A stretch of DNA of 64,000 nucleotides, taken from NCBI GenBank assembly GCA_028023455.1, contig JAQFVV010006200.1, forward strand, positions 5,528,506 through 5,592,505, read 5' to 3'. Of this stretch, positions 34,851-47,015 are shown in pieces; position 1 is the stretch's first letter, and each line of letters opens with the position of its first letter. Source of the stretch: Epiperipatus broadwayi. Taxonomy: Eukaryota > Onychophora > Udeonychophora > Euonychophora > Peripatidae. The notes beneath the pieces are model-generated. The model had not been told where the DNA came from, did no database searches, and saw only the letters and a list, made by a program, of their open reading frames with translations. A program made the translations under genes and the position numbers.

Positions 34851-35141
34851 TGAAGAATGCTTGTATTTCAAATGCTATTTTATAATTTCTTCTGCAGAAA
34901 ACTTTTTTTTCTGAAATACTTCATCATCATGTCTAATTGTAACTTTTCATTGTATTCTCTTCTCTGCCATACCTTTCCAATAAAAATAATCAATAATTTA
35001 TTTCTTAGAATGTCTTTAGAATACTATTTATGTCATAAACGGGTTCTACCGCTCCCGGGAAAACCATACTCAAGTTCCCAATAAAACATCATGTTAGGAA
35101 GTCTTGTGTTCTTTATTCATCTGCAAAGGTGTGATTTTATA

Positions 35142-35417
35142 TCAGTGGACTAATAATATCATGTCCAATAAGTTAAAAAGCTTATCAATTGATCTTATGA
35201 TCTTAGCATTAAAAATTTTATACAGTATCCTTAAATGAAATTTTTCTAATGCCTTTCTATTATATCCTATAGGAAATCCAAATAAAATAACAGTTCTATA
35301 TACAGCTAATTTAGTTTCAGTAATTATTTGCCTGTGATGAAATACCCCATCTTTTAATTTATTAAAAGCACCAGTGGTGCAGTGGATTCTATGCTGCACC
35401 TCAATATCTAAGTCCAT
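35142..35417 (-). pseudogene. LINE ORF2 C-terminal fragment, second LINE type
   Basis: DLDIEVQHRIHCTTGAFNKL, then VFHHRQIITETKLAVYRTV and ALEKFHLRILYKI. This is the post-RT segment shared by many vertebrate and invertebrate LINEs (EVxxRIxxAxxAFxxL, LxxKTKxxVYRxV, LExFHxRxLR). It differs from the RTE copies here, so it is a different lineage. The rest of the element is absent. Confidence 0.65.
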
Positions 35418-36220
35418 CTTTAAAAAAAAAATCTTATCTTCTCATGGCGATAACCATCAATATTAAAAGTTTCTGAAATTCTTCCCCATTTACAGGCTGC
35501 TAAGGAATTTGTGTTTTTCTAACATCAATACTTTACATGTTGCATTCAAAATATTAAATACAGTCTGTGAATTGTCTTTTGAATTGGCAAAATATCGCTA
35601 TCATCAACATATTATAAATTTAGAATAAAGTTCCTGTTTATTTTTGCTTAATTCATTGATTCAAATTAAAAATTCCTTTAACAAATCTATATGTACCTTG
35701 ATTCCTGATTCAAGCTACATATATGGTTGTAATAAATTTGCCATAATTATACCTTCTTTCATTCTGTTTAAGAAATTATTGACATAAGTAAATCTCTCTA
35801 ATTTTTTTTGTTTATTTTTTATTCCCTAAATGTTGACTGATTCCTAATAGTTTTGTATATTTGTGTGTGTGTGACAAGAAGTATCATGGCATAATAGATT
35901 CACCTGCATGGCTAAGAATTAGAATCAGAGTTGGATATAATGCAGAAAAATGTTTTGAAGCTCCAAGGAGACTTGGGATTTTTTCCCCCAGTTAGCTGAT
36001 TCAAAACCAATTTAGTTATTTCATTCTGACTATTCTTAGAGGTTAAAACCTTATTTGGCAATCATGGTAGATAATATCCTTTTCTTCACTTGTTCAACTT
36101 TAATAAACTGCTGAAGAGACTTTGACATTCTTTGCAGTGAACTGTAAAAGGCAGTTTTATGATTTACCTTTTCATTTATTTTCTGTTGTGTATATATATA
36201 AAATCATTCTCTATATCACA

Positions 36221-36264
<44 letters not shown>

Positions 36265-37442
36265 ATAGTAATATGCGCTATAATTAGTAAGGCACTATTA
36301 CTCAGAATTAACACTGTTATTCAAATTAAATACTGCCAATAAAATCCAAAATTATTGCAAAAGAAAAATAGGTTGTGGATTTCATGGTATTTTAATTTCA
36401 GCAGCTTTTCAACTACGTTTGGCTGTTCGTCACTTATAATATGCAACTAAACTTTTTTTTCCTTTTGAACTGTAGAATTACATTTAACCTCTCTATTAAA
36501 TTAGCTGGTATTATTCAATGGAAAGTTGTCTTAGTGCTGGCATATTCTATTCAAGAACATTGTATCCATGTTTGGAGAGAGAGTCACAATACTAAATTTC
36601 TGGGTTCAAATTAAACATTACTATGAAAAATGTTACTGACTTTCTCAAGTCTGTTATCAGATATTACAAGAGATGTTGCTTCAGAGAAAATGCATGGAAA
36701 GATGTTAAGTAGATCAGTCTTGCAACTGACCCAAGATATAGTTTCATCACTAAAAATTGATCTCAATAATCCTTTCAAATAACCAAGGAATTGTGGTATA
36801 AAAAATGGATTTCTTATAAAGCTTGAATCAAGCGTATCAATAGATTTCATGTATATTCATAATCACTGCATTCACATCTTTTATACATGGAATTTTACAG
36901 TCTCAGGCTAATACAAATATGATCAAACATAACTCAGAATTAGTTATGTAATGAATGACAAATCTATGGAGAATGTAGTAGCAAAATTGAAGAGTTTAAT
37001 AGTCACTAGTTAATCTATTTTCTGGTTAGAATCTCTGCAGATTTCTTTATGATATTTGTAAATAATTATGTGTTTTAAAAAATCATATATTAAATAAGAA
37101 TATATAATAACCTCAGTATTGGCATATAAAATTGGAAAATGGCTTAAGTATGGCTGAATCAGCTATAATCTAAATATTACAAAATGCGATGGTATTTTTA
37201 GTGTTTAATTGCTCATGTTGAAGTCTGTTAATAGATTTATTTCTGAATTTAAATGTCTTAATGATTATGGTATAGGCAAAACTGCCATTAGAATTTATGA
37301 GATTTGGGAGTAAAAGTAGATATTACTGAAATTAGCTAATTGGAAATAGAGAACTTTCCTGTAGCAAGTTCTTGGCAGAAATCTATTCTGATAAAATTAT
37401 ATATATATATAATATTTATATACATGTATATTGTCTATATTA
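35418..37442. other. AT-rich spacer
   Basis: No gene recognised; an open frame at 36611-36850 resembles nothing known. Contains the (TC)n(TA)n tract listed separately. Confidence 0.45.
36220..36264. repeat. (TC)n followed by (TA)n microsatellite
   Basis: About ten TC units pass directly into about twelve TA units. Confidence 0.95.
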
Positions 37443-37589
37443 AACTTAATGTAATTATAAAGGACTTGAATTCAAACTTTCAAACTCTCCACAGCTATCC
37501 AATCCATCTTATATAGCTGATACACATGACCATATATCTTAAAATAAACTGAGCAGTGATTGTTATATATGTATGGCAAATGTTGATTT

Positions 37590-37625
37590 CGGCCCACTGA
37601 TAAGTGCTGGTTCTAGATAATATAT
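37590..37625 (+). ncRNA. Hammerhead ribozyme, family A, split and mutated
   Basis: CTGATAA replaces CTGATGA and the hairpin is followed by CTAGATAAT rather than GAAA. The downstream half lies beyond the PLE. Confidence 0.4.
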
Positions 37626-37677
37626 ATATAAATTATAACTTTTTGGGCTATACCGTGTATTGTTTTCCATTAAACAC

Positions 37678-37725
37678 CAATATTTCGACAGAATAGCAAC
37701 CGCCATTATCAAGGTTAACTTTTGA
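37678..37725 (-). ncRNA. Hammerhead-like motif in the PLE 3' region
   Basis: The minus strand has CTTGATAATGGCGG, a loop, then TCTGTCGAAATATTGGTG, just after the endonuclease frame. The order CTGAtgA-like box, hairpin, CGAAA, then TA and TTGG resembles a hammerhead, but the first box is mutated and the hairpin is imperfect. Confidence 0.35.
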
Positions 37726-38101
37726 AAGAAAAACCGTTAGATCTTAACAAATAATATGACTGTGTGCGAGATGAGAAATGAGATTCAAGTTCAGCATTCA
37801 CAATATGAGGCTTATCAAAATGTTTATTTCCCTCAGTATTTTTATCTATTAATTTTAGGTTAATATTGGATAAAATGAGAGGTTTCCACATAGCTGGAAT
37901 ACGTTGTGCTTCATCAGTTCTATTTAAACCAGTAGGTCTTTTTAATATTTCATTTGACTCTCTCATGGTTCTTAAATCATATCTTTCCAAATTAGCAAGT
38001 ATTTTTGTATTGTCAAAATTAGGTTTGTGATCAGTTTCTAAATAATGGGAAGTAATTTTTTGATGAAAAGCATTTTTATGTTCCTTAATTCTGACATTAA
38101 T
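37715..38101 (-). pseudogene. PLE GIY-YIG endonuclease C-terminal part
   Basis: After a stop at 38102 the same protein continues as NVRIKEHKNAF, SHYLETDHKPNFDNTK, then ERYDLRTMRESNEILKR. The Arg, the His of KEHK, the HxxxTxH-like segment and the Glu of RESNEI correspond to conserved PLE endonuclease positions. One nonsense codon separates it from the RT part. The 91-codon tail from 37990 is otherwise open. Confidence 0.75.
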
Positions 38102-38914
38102 TCATCTATTAGACTGACCCACATAGCCTCTTGAGCACTGAAAACACGGAATTTCATAAACTCCTTGGTGTTCCAAAAATATTCTGTCTTTAGGTTTATA
38201 CAAAAAATCACCAATTTTTTTGCCAGTAGAAAAAATGGTCTTTATATTAAAACAAGATAGTCTTCTACTGATTTTATCAATAACCCCCCTAATGTAAGGC
38301 AAAATTACTCTATTAAAAGAGGAATTATCAATTTTATCCTCTTTTTTCTTTTTAGTATTAATGTTATATAAAGCCTTACATATGATGTTTTTATTATAAT
38401 TATTAGAAAACAGAATACTTTTTGTAAGTTCTATTTCTTGAGAAAGATGTTCTTTATCAGATAAATTATAAGCTCTAGTGAAAAGATTTTTAGCTACAGA
38501 AAAAATTTGTGCAGGATGATGATGAGAATTAAAATTAAGATATCTGTTTGTATGAGTGGATTTTCTGTAAACTGATATTGATAATGTTTCACCACATTTT
38601 CTTGCAATTAAAACACCTAGAAAAGAAAGTGATCTGTTATTTTCCACTTCCATAGTAAATTTAATATTTGGATGCCAATTATTTATAAAAGCAAGAAAAG
38701 AATTTAAAGAATCAATTCCATGAGGCCATATGACAAAAGTATCATTCACATATCTAAGCCAAATAGAAGGTTTTTTAGCAGCTGCACATAATACTTGACT
38801 TTCAAAATTGTCCATGAAAAGATCAGCAATGACAGGTGACAGTGGGGATCCCATAGAAAGTCCTTTAATTTGTTTAAACAGTTGAGAATTATATATATAT
38901 ATATTATAGATCAT
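38102..38914 (-). pseudogene. PLE reverse transcriptase through start of GIY-YIG
   Basis: A 270-codon open frame. Near its start is IKGLSMGSPLSPVIADLFMD (RT motif B). About residue 53 is LRYVNDTFVIWPHG, the catalytic block in which YVDD has become YVND, so one metal-binding Asp is lost. Downstream are LSFLGVLIARK, YRKSTHTNRYLNFNSHHHP (PLE-specific) and a basic run KKKKEDK. It ends with VYEIPCFQCSRGYVGQSNR, the start of the GIY-YIG nuclease. The N-terminal RT motifs are cut off at the (TA)n junction. Full PLE proteins are over twice this length. Confidence 0.85.
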
Positions 38915-39006
38915 TGATCTTTATCACATGTATGTAGTCATGTGTTTCAGTTGTGCAAGATAGATTGGATACTTGTGGGGGGTTTGAAAGTCTGAGTTCA
39001 TGATTA

Positions 39007-39179
39007 AAACCCAATCAACACTTAGACAATTCCAATATCAATAACAATCAACAATTTCAAACTGTTGTCTAGGCAACCTCCTTTTAACAATAAAGATGAA
39101 ATAAATGAGGTTGTTTTGACAACAGTTTGAAATTGTTGATTGTTATTGATATTGGGATTGTCTAAGTGTTGACTGGTTT
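39007..39179. repeat. Hairpin MITE, 63-bp arms
   Basis: 39007-39069 and 39118-39179 are inverted near-identical arms (CAATCAACACTTAGACAATT and its reverse). The inner CAACCTC/GAGGTTG can also pair. It abuts the family A end of the PLE composite. Confidence 0.85.
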
Positions 39180-39938
39180 ATAATGATTACTTACAAACCC
39201 ATTTACACTTATTATATATCTATGTGTGTGTGGATAATGCTCGTAACCAAATAAAGACTTGGGTGTTAAATAGTTTAAAATTTACAGAGAAGTATAATTA
39301 TTTTATAAAATTTACATTTCTTGCCCTTAATTCTGCACAATTTTTGATTATTTCATTTATGTTCAATAGATACTAATGTTAAATTACTATTTGCTTTTTT
39401 GAGTCATGGAAGTTTTTTGTAATTTTTTATTCATTTTAATCTATAAAAACTATATTTTCAGAAATAGAAATGTGATGTAAGTAATAAGATTCTTAGAGGT
39501 ACATCCATATTTGGAAACAAATTCTTACTTTTACTTATCACATATAAATATTACAACGGAGTTGAACATGCTCATAATAACTAAAAACCCAACATTTTGA
39601 TTATAGATTTATAATTTTAGTCCATGAAAATGATACCATCAATCAGATAGAATTTTAAAAACATATAATATAAAATATCCATACACAAATATATAATTTG
39701 ATTTACAGTACATGTATGATAGGTATACAGTCATACAAAGTAATACATAAATATATTTAATTTCATTAAAAATATTCAATATTTGCATCATTATCTCCTA
39801 TAGACATGAAATTGATTGAACATAATCAAAACATTAAAATGATTTTTTTAATTTTACGTATCAATCTTACTTATGATGGCATAATAATCATTGTTTTGAA
39901 AAAGTATTATATATATAATAAAAAATAGAAAATAAAAG
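39180..39938. other. AT-rich spacer
   Basis: Nothing recognised. Confidence 0.5.
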
Positions 39939-40399
39939 GTTATATTCATATGAACAGAAATAACTTTACCTTTGATGTAGCCAGGAAATTATCAGATAGT
40001 CTGAGAATAAACAAGCTTTGTATTTAAAATATTGCCCTTTTGTCTTGGGTTTAGATGAAATAAAAGGAGATCCTCTTTTACTTCTAACTTGAGTTATTAC
40101 AAGGATTTAAACCCAGACAACTATTTTTATAGGTTTGAGAATGCAGAAAATTAATATCTTCTCTTGATGTCCTGCAAATGATTGGTTTTCTCAAAAGAGT
40201 ACAATATGGTAAATATTTGTATGATATTAATTGGATTAGAAATAGAAAAGGATCTCCTTTCACTTCATTTAAACCCAAGACAAAAGAGTAATTATATACA
40301 TTAATAGACAAAACTGTTTAGCCCCAGGTCTATCAGTTAGTAATTGATAGTTTTTTGGCAACAGCAAGGATAAAGTTATCTGTTTACATGGATATAATA
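39939..40399. mobile_element. Family E TIR element, copy 1
   Basis: Inverted ends of about 100 bases: AACTTTACCTTTGATGTAGC on the left and GCAACAGCAAGGATAAAGTT on the right. A second inner inverted pair contains GGGTTTA...AAGGAGATCCTC and its mirror. Length is about 461 bases, matching the copy at the window end. No transposase frame. Confidence 0.8.
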
Positions 40400-42105
40400 T
40401 TTTAATTTCTATTATTTATATCATATTAAAATCCATGAAAATATTTAATTTGATATGTATATATGGGAAGCACAATTCATATAAAAATAAATTGCAAATC
40501 CTTTCATTGTGATTGGTCTGTTTATCTTGTTGGCTGTCTAAATTAACTATCTATTTCTTTTTTTTTTTCAATTCTATAAAATCGCTCATTATTTAATTAT
40601 TTGATTTTCTTCATTTTATTTTATTTATCATTAACTCACAATGGCTACAACTGGTATTTAAAATCAGTATAAATTTTTTAGTGTTTTTAATTTTACATAA
40701 ATTTTTTGATGTAACAAGTGTGCATCTCATTGCTTTTCTAAGTATATATTTCTTTTGAAAAAAATCAAATTAGTTTGAATTTATCTCATGTAGTATAAGT
40801 TTTATATCTCCCTTTTTCAAATGTAGCAGTATCTCATACCATTTGTACTCTAAATGGAAATAAATTTTCGTTGCCCTTGCAAATGATTATTAATTTTTTC
40901 TACTTTTTAGACAAATATTATAATACATAATGCAACTAATGCTTGCAATAATAAAAAGGAAATTTATATCATTATAATAACTAATTGTAAGAAAAAAATC
41001 AATTGATCATGCAGGTAGATGCTATTCTAAACTGAAATAATTTTTCCATTTTTATGATTTTATGGGTATACATTTTTAATTTTTTCTTATGAATATTTTA
41101 TTGTCTATTGTAAGTAACATTTATAATTTTAAAAAATTAAATTTGGAATGATAATTATATAATACAAATATTTTTCTTAGAAGTGTTTTGAGATACTGCT
41201 TATAACATACATGACAAAAGTGAATTGTAGCCATTGGGGGTCAAATTAATTTTAAAAAAAATCAATTTACTTTCAAAAATGTATTTGTCGATATCCTGAA
41301 AACTTGATTAAAATAAATTTTTTTCAACATAATGATTTTTTTTTTTTTAAATTAAATGTGAGAAAAATTTTCCATAATATTTTATTTTATTTGCAAAAAA
41401 AATATTTAATACATTAGATATCTAAATACTTGCTAATATTTTTTCTTAGAAAATAGAGCAGAAACAAATTAATATACATATACAACTGATTTCATTAAAA
41501 ATATCCAATAATAATTACTACACTATCTCTTTTTTTTTCCAGCATTATAGATATTCCTTCAGCAAACTTTCAAATACAACATATTAAATCCTAAAAATCT
41601 CCATTTACTTTTCGTTTTCAATTTGAATACAATTTAAGTTAATTCTAACACATTTTCATTATCAAATTATTATTTTTATGCAAACTAGATTGTTAGAAGT
41701 TTTTGTATCTGACTGCACATCATTCTTTCACAAAGAAAAAAACATCTAGCAACTTTAGATTTATTTTTTCTTCAAATCTGTAAAGAGCCCAATTCCCAAT
41801 AGTCCTGATTGGTTTAGATGCCTTACATTGGAAATGTGTGTCACTTATCACAAGAAACAAATAAATGGCACATATATAACACACAAAAAAACATATATAA
41901 AAAATTAACAAATTGGAAGGTATACCTTTGTTTTTTAACTGATATTTCTCTAGGAATTGGGTGTTGGTATGGGAATATGCAAAAATCCAATTAACAAGTT
42001 AAGTATGTCATATACTATACTTAATTTAATGTCAAATTTTATAATAAGAAATAAAATAGTTACTACATATATAATGCTGTGTTTTATATTCGTCGTTAAT
42101 TATAA
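40400..42105. other. AT-rich spacer
   Basis: No gene recognised. Confidence 0.5.
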
Positions 42106-42213
42106 AATTTGATGAATTTTGCATCATCATTATCATCAACCATTATCAATCCACTGCAGGATGAAGGTCTCTCCAAGTTCAATCCATCTTCTCTGATCTT
42201 TAGCTTCTCTTCT

Positions 42214-42780
42214 TCACATCACCCCTACACACCTTCTTATTTCATCCATCCATCTTACATGTGGTCTCTTTCTGGGTCTTTTACAATCTCTTGGAATCCA
42301 GTTTAAGATTTCAATTGTCCATCTATTATCATCTCTTCTAGCAATATGTCCAGTGCAACTCCACTTCAGTCTTTTAAATTTTTCAATGAGGTCAGTAACA
42401 CCTGTTTGTTCTCTTATCCATATATTGCATTTTTGATCTCTTTTTGTTACTCCTAACATGCATCTCTCCATACTTCTTTGAGTGGTCTGAAGTCTCTGTA
42501 TTGCTCTTCTATTAAGTGTCCAAGTCTCAGATCCATAAGTAAGAACTGGTAAAACACATTTATTAAAAACCTTCCTTTTCAAACACATAGGCATATTTCC
42601 TTTTAGTATCAAGTTATTTCTACCAAAAGCACTCCAACCAAGTTTAATTCTATGATTAATTTCATCCATTATGTTTCCATCTGTATTAATAATCTGACCA
42701 AGGTATTTGTAACTGTTAACTTCTTCTAACTCATCATAATCAATCTTTATTTTCATATTTTGAGAAAATCCATTAAACAT
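42214..42780 (-). pseudogene. RTE ORF2 C-terminal region
   Basis: 188 codons: YKYLGQIINTDGNIMDEI, LTYGSETWTLNRRAIQRLQ, then KFKRLKWSCTGHIARRDDNR and RKRPHVRWMDEIRR. These are the thumb and the RLxWxGHxARxxDxR signature of RTE and related LINEs. Continuation to the 3' tail is in the same general orientation to about 42120. Confidence 0.9.
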
Positions 42781-42793
42781 TACTTTAGTCTTT

Positions 42794-43510
42794 TTAACAT
42801 TTATCTCCTACTTTCCTACTTTCATCTGATAACTCCTGCAACATTTCCTGCAGCTCTAAAGCATTATTTGCAAAAACAACTACATCATCTGCAAAATCTA
42901 AATGACTTAAATAATCTCCATTTACTTTCACTCCTTTAGCTTCCCATTTTAATCCACAAAATACTTCTTGCAGCACTGCTGTAAAAGGTTTTGGAGATAT
43001 GGAGTCACCCTGTCTTACACCCTTCTCAATGTTGACTTTCCTAGTATCATTATGTAATCTAATTGTTGCTGTTGCATTTTTATAAATATTCTTTAAAATA
43101 TGACAATATCCTGGATCTATACCTTGATGATCCAATGCTTTAATCACTGAAGAAATGTTTATAGAATCAAATGCCTTTTCATAATCTACAAATCCAAAGC
43201 ATAATGGCAACTCATATTCATTTGTCCTTTCTATAACTTCTCTCAATACCTGGATATGATCTACTGTACTAAAACCACTTTTAAATCCAGCTTGTTCTCT
43301 TGGTTGGTGGAAATCCAATGTTCTCTGTAGATAAGTTGTAATTATCTTGGTAAAAATTTTGTATAAAACTGATAAAAGGCTGATAGGTCTGTAATTTCTA
43401 ATATCTTCTTTATCACCTTTTAAAAATATTAATATTAATACTGCATTCTTCCAATCATCTGGTACATCTTTATCATTTAGACATTTGGTATATAACTTTG
43501 CTAAAAAAAA
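42794..43510 (-). pseudogene. RTE reverse transcriptase palm
   Basis: Same frame as the upstream piece. It reads NYRPISLLSVLYKIFTKI, EQAGFKSGFSTVDHIQVL, FVDYEKAFDSI (motif A), GVRQGDSISPKPFT (motif B) and LDFADDVVVFAN (motif C with both Asp intact). The frame closes 15 codons later because five bases present in copy 1 (in GTAGAACTAAAGA) are missing here. All three catalytic Asp survive. Confidence 0.9.
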
Positions 43511-44587
43511 TTATATTTCTTCACCTGCTTCTTTTAATATATCAATTATAATTCCATCATTACCTGGAGCCTTTCCTTTCTTCATAAATTTAATTGCATG
43601 TCTCACTTCTTCATTTAAAATTCTGGGCAATTTGGAAGATATAATAGATATAGGAGGTACTTGTTCTTTATTACTATATAATTCTTGATAAAAGTCTTTT
43701 ACCCATTTCATGATGTCATCTCTCTTTTTAGTAATAATTCCATCTTTTTTTCTTATTGCAGATATAAATTTCCTACCAATACCAAAATGTTGTTTTACAC
43801 TCTTGAGACTTTTATTCTCTTCTACAGCTTTCCTTGCTAGTTCACAGTTATACTTTCTTATATCATTTTCAACTCTTTTCCACACCATTTTACAAAATTC
43901 AAGGTATTCAATCCTTTTTAATGCATCATTTTTGTATATTTTCATATTCCTTCTTTTCTTCATAAATTCTCTAGTCTCAGTAGAAATTTTATTGGTCAAT
44001 TGCTGCTTTTTTCTACCAGCTATCTTTGTTGCAGTTTTTAAAAGTGTATCAGTTATTTTCATATTAATTTCATTCAAATCTGAATCATGTTCAAAATCTA
44101 CTAATACTTGAAACCGATTTGTAAGTTCTAATTTAAATTCATTAGAATGTTTCTGAAGATTAGGAATATCAACTGTAAATATTGTTTTTCTTAATAATTT
44201 TTGTCTCTCTAGTTTTGCATTAACACCTATCTTACATCTTACTAATCGATGATCACTTCCTGTGTTAAATTTATTAAGAACATTACAATCTTGAAATATG
44301 TATTTTCTGTTAGTCAAAATATAATCCAATTCTGCTGTACCTTCATTTGGATGCTTCCATGTCCATTTCCTTTTAACATTTTTCTCAAAAAAAAAAGAAT
44401 TCATAATATAAAGTTTTTCTTTTTCTGCAAACTCTACAAGTCTATGTCCTCTCTCATTTCTATTACCATAACCAAAGTTACCTACAGCCCTTTCATCTTT
44501 CATTTCTTTACCAATTCTAGCATTAAAGTCTCCCATAACAATTTTAAAATGTTGTTTATTCTGATCAAAAGCCTTTTGTACATCCAT
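43511..44587 (-). pseudogene. RTE endonuclease and RT N-terminus
   Basis: The 358-codon frame starts in the middle of an exonuclease-endonuclease-phosphatase domain: KIVMGDFNARIG (catalytic Asp and Asn), ELDYILTNRKY (Asp), TGSDHRLVRC (the Asp-His pair). Codons upstream of 44587 still read QVYAPTSSHSDEVVEYF and EVRRKGEEAIDL, interrupted by stops, so the domain was complete. The second half leads into the RT with KKGKAPGNDGIIIDILKEAG. The frame ends at TAA (43511-43513), then continues in the same frame. This nuclease makes the target nick for reverse transcription. Confidence 0.9.
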
Positions 44588-44900
44588 ATAAAAATATTCT
44601 ACTACTTCATCACTGTGAGAACTTGTTGGTGCATAAACCTGAATTATCTGAATTTAGTATCTGCTATTAAGTTGTATTACTAATCTTGTCATTCTGTCCG
44701 ATACACCATCAATCTTCACAATGTTGTTCTTCCACCTTTTATTTATAATGAATCCTACTCCACTTGTATTTCCAATATTTGTGCCTTTTTAATAGAATAC
44801 ATGTCCACTTTTTAAATCAATTGCCTCTTCACCTTTTCTTCTAACTTCACAAGTGTCCCATTTAATATAAGACAGTTCTTTTTTTTTAATTCTTGCAATC

Positions 44901-46615
44901 TTCCTTCACTTGAAAGTAATCTTCAGTGACTACAAAATATGAAATTTATTTTTTTACTTTATTTTCAAAATGAGTTCTAAAATTTGATGGTAGGTTGTAG
45001 TATTTTAAATTTTGTATCAAAAGAATGTATCCTTGTGATGTTCTCAGTGTTGGACATGATTCTGGTAAATGAAGATGGTACTATTAAAAAAATTGCTACA
45101 AAATATTAACTGAATACCTAGCTAATGAGTAATCTTATAATTATTTTAAAAATAAAATCCATTAATGATTTTTTTATATTTTTCATAATCTGTTTGTCGC
45201 AGACATAATATATTACATATCTTAACATCAACTTACCAAGTCCAATCTCAATTACCAATGACTTTGTAGACACGTAAAACACACAAACTTTTAAATATGG
45301 TTAACTATCATCTCAAGACCTGGGTGTTAAAATTAGATAATAATTGAACATTTTTTGGATAGCTAGGCAGTATATAATCCATCCGCCCGTTCACTATTTA
45401 GTATCTCTTCTTTTATTATGTTAATGTATTGAATGTTGAAGAAAGTCTTTCTCCACAGTGAATTAGTTAAATATTCATATTATATAATAATGTAAGAAGA
45501 ATATTCATTTTTATAATGTAATCGATTTGGAATCTGCTACTATAAATTTATCACTATACCATTGGGTTGAACTATACAGGGCATGATTGTAACGAAGCAC
45601 ATCTATATAAAATGTAGAAACGTAAATAATACAATTAATATATAAAAAATAATCCCGAAAACAACACTTTCTATTACAATGCATCAAAAGATGCAGAAAA
45701 TTTGAAAATAAAAGGGTTAACCACTGCACCGTGAAGCGCTTCAGTGGTTTATATATATCAAAACTGATATTGAATTGAAATTCATGTCTAACAGAAGTAA
45801 AGTTATTCTTCTGATGAAAAAAATTATATGATATAAAAATAAATTACTGTTCTGTATTTAAAAAACTATAATAAAACTATAGTTTAGGACAAAAAAAGAT
45901 TGAAATAATAAGATCAAAAATATATTTTTTAAAATCATGTCTCGAAGCTTATCTTTTTACATTAAATATATTTTGGATTTTTTTTTTCAGCATTTAATAA
46001 CATCTTTTTTTTTAACCATAACTAAAATTGTTTCTGAATTCTAATTCATTTTTATTAGATAAAATCCATACTTCCTCGTTTTATAATTATATCTTTTTTT
46101 CTCTCTCAGTTTCGGTAATAATATTTTATTCTTAAAAAATGTTTCTTCAATTTCAAAATTGATTTTCTAATTTTAAAATTAATGCTTAATTACAAAAAAT
46201 CTCATGTTTAATTATATAATCACTCACTAGATGTCTCTAATTCTTGAATATCATTAGCTTTCTGGCAGTCAAAATTATTATTTATATTTGTTTACGCATT
46301 TACTTAGAAAAATGTTTATTATAATTAAAAATATTAATAGGTAAATGTTTTTTTAATTAATGTTTTGAAAATAAAAACAAATTTAAATAAACGAAGAATG
46401 TGTATAAATTTAGTTCATTTTCTATATTCTTTTCTATATTTAATTAGATTTAAAACAAAAGAAACGGATTTTAGTACTATAAACAGTCTCTCTCTCTTCG
46501 ATAATCAATGCGTGTTTTTGTTTTATAATTATTATATTAATACCCATCTTATCAATCCCGATTAACTTGGGAATATTACTTTCCAATTAAAAATACTTTG
46601 ATTATCATCTTCCGA
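44901..46615. other. AT-rich spacer
   Basis: No gene recognised. AACCACTG...CAGTGGTT at 45717-45751 is a short GC-richer hairpin. Confidence 0.45.
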
Positions 46616-46619
46616 AAAA

Positions 46620-47015
46620 TATTGAATGGCATTTATGATCCAGTTTAATATAGTTATTTATTACCTTTCCTTTTATCCAACCCAATTTTATTTCAGCACT
46701 GTAATTATTTCAAGGATAGCAATGATATCTGTTTGTTCCATTCACTTCTCTTTCGCTTTCTCTTAGTTATATTTCTTCATATGTTCGTTGTGTAATCTAA
46801 ACTCTCTATATTGTTCTTCACTAAGCATACAACTTCCAGACTCTTGTATAAAAACTGTAAAAGCATGTTTATTAAAAACTTTAATTTTCAAACATGTAGA
46901 TGTATTTTCTTTTTATATTATTTTGTTTTTGTCAAAACACACTCCATCTAAGTTCAATTCTGTGATTAATTTTATCCATTAAGATTCCATCTGATCAAAA
47001 GATTGTAAAATATCT
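46620..47015 (-). pseudogene. RTE-type LINE, copy 3 (old)
   Basis: The nucleotide sequence aligns by eye with 42290-42710: AAACTCTCTATATTGTTCTT, TTTATTAAAAACTTTAATTT, TTCTGTGATTAATTTTATCC. It is far more diverged and has no open frame of use. It is clearly an older insertion of the same family. Confidence 0.7.

Larger units (their letters stand above)
37443..39000. mobile_element. PLE inserted in a family A repeat
   Basis: The left flank 37448-37620 runs from a family A end through CCCACTGATAAGTGCTGG. The right flank from about 38909 resumes with GATCATTGATCTTTATCACA and the family A end GGTTTGAAAGTCTGAGTTCA. Between them lies a PLE on the minus strand, bordered by (TA)n on both sides. The family A sequence is interrupted at the short TA-rich stem III of its hammerhead. 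Confidence 0.7.
42110..44900 (-). mobile_element. RTE-type LINE, copy 2 (best preserved)
   Basis: A minus-strand element with apurinic-type endonuclease, reverse transcriptase and C-terminal region in order, ending in a 3' tail of CAT/ATC units near 42122. The main damage I can see is a nonsense codon at 43511-43513, a 5-base deletion near 42795 and a nonsense codon plus indels in the endonuclease N-terminus (44590-44890). It would be the best template for a family consensus. Confidence 0.9.

Noticed and set aside
43710-44683. Plus-strand open frames of 133 and 144 codons in the RTE region
   Set aside because: They are antisense to the RTE endonuclease and RT, and are hydrophobic artefacts of the minus-strand gene.
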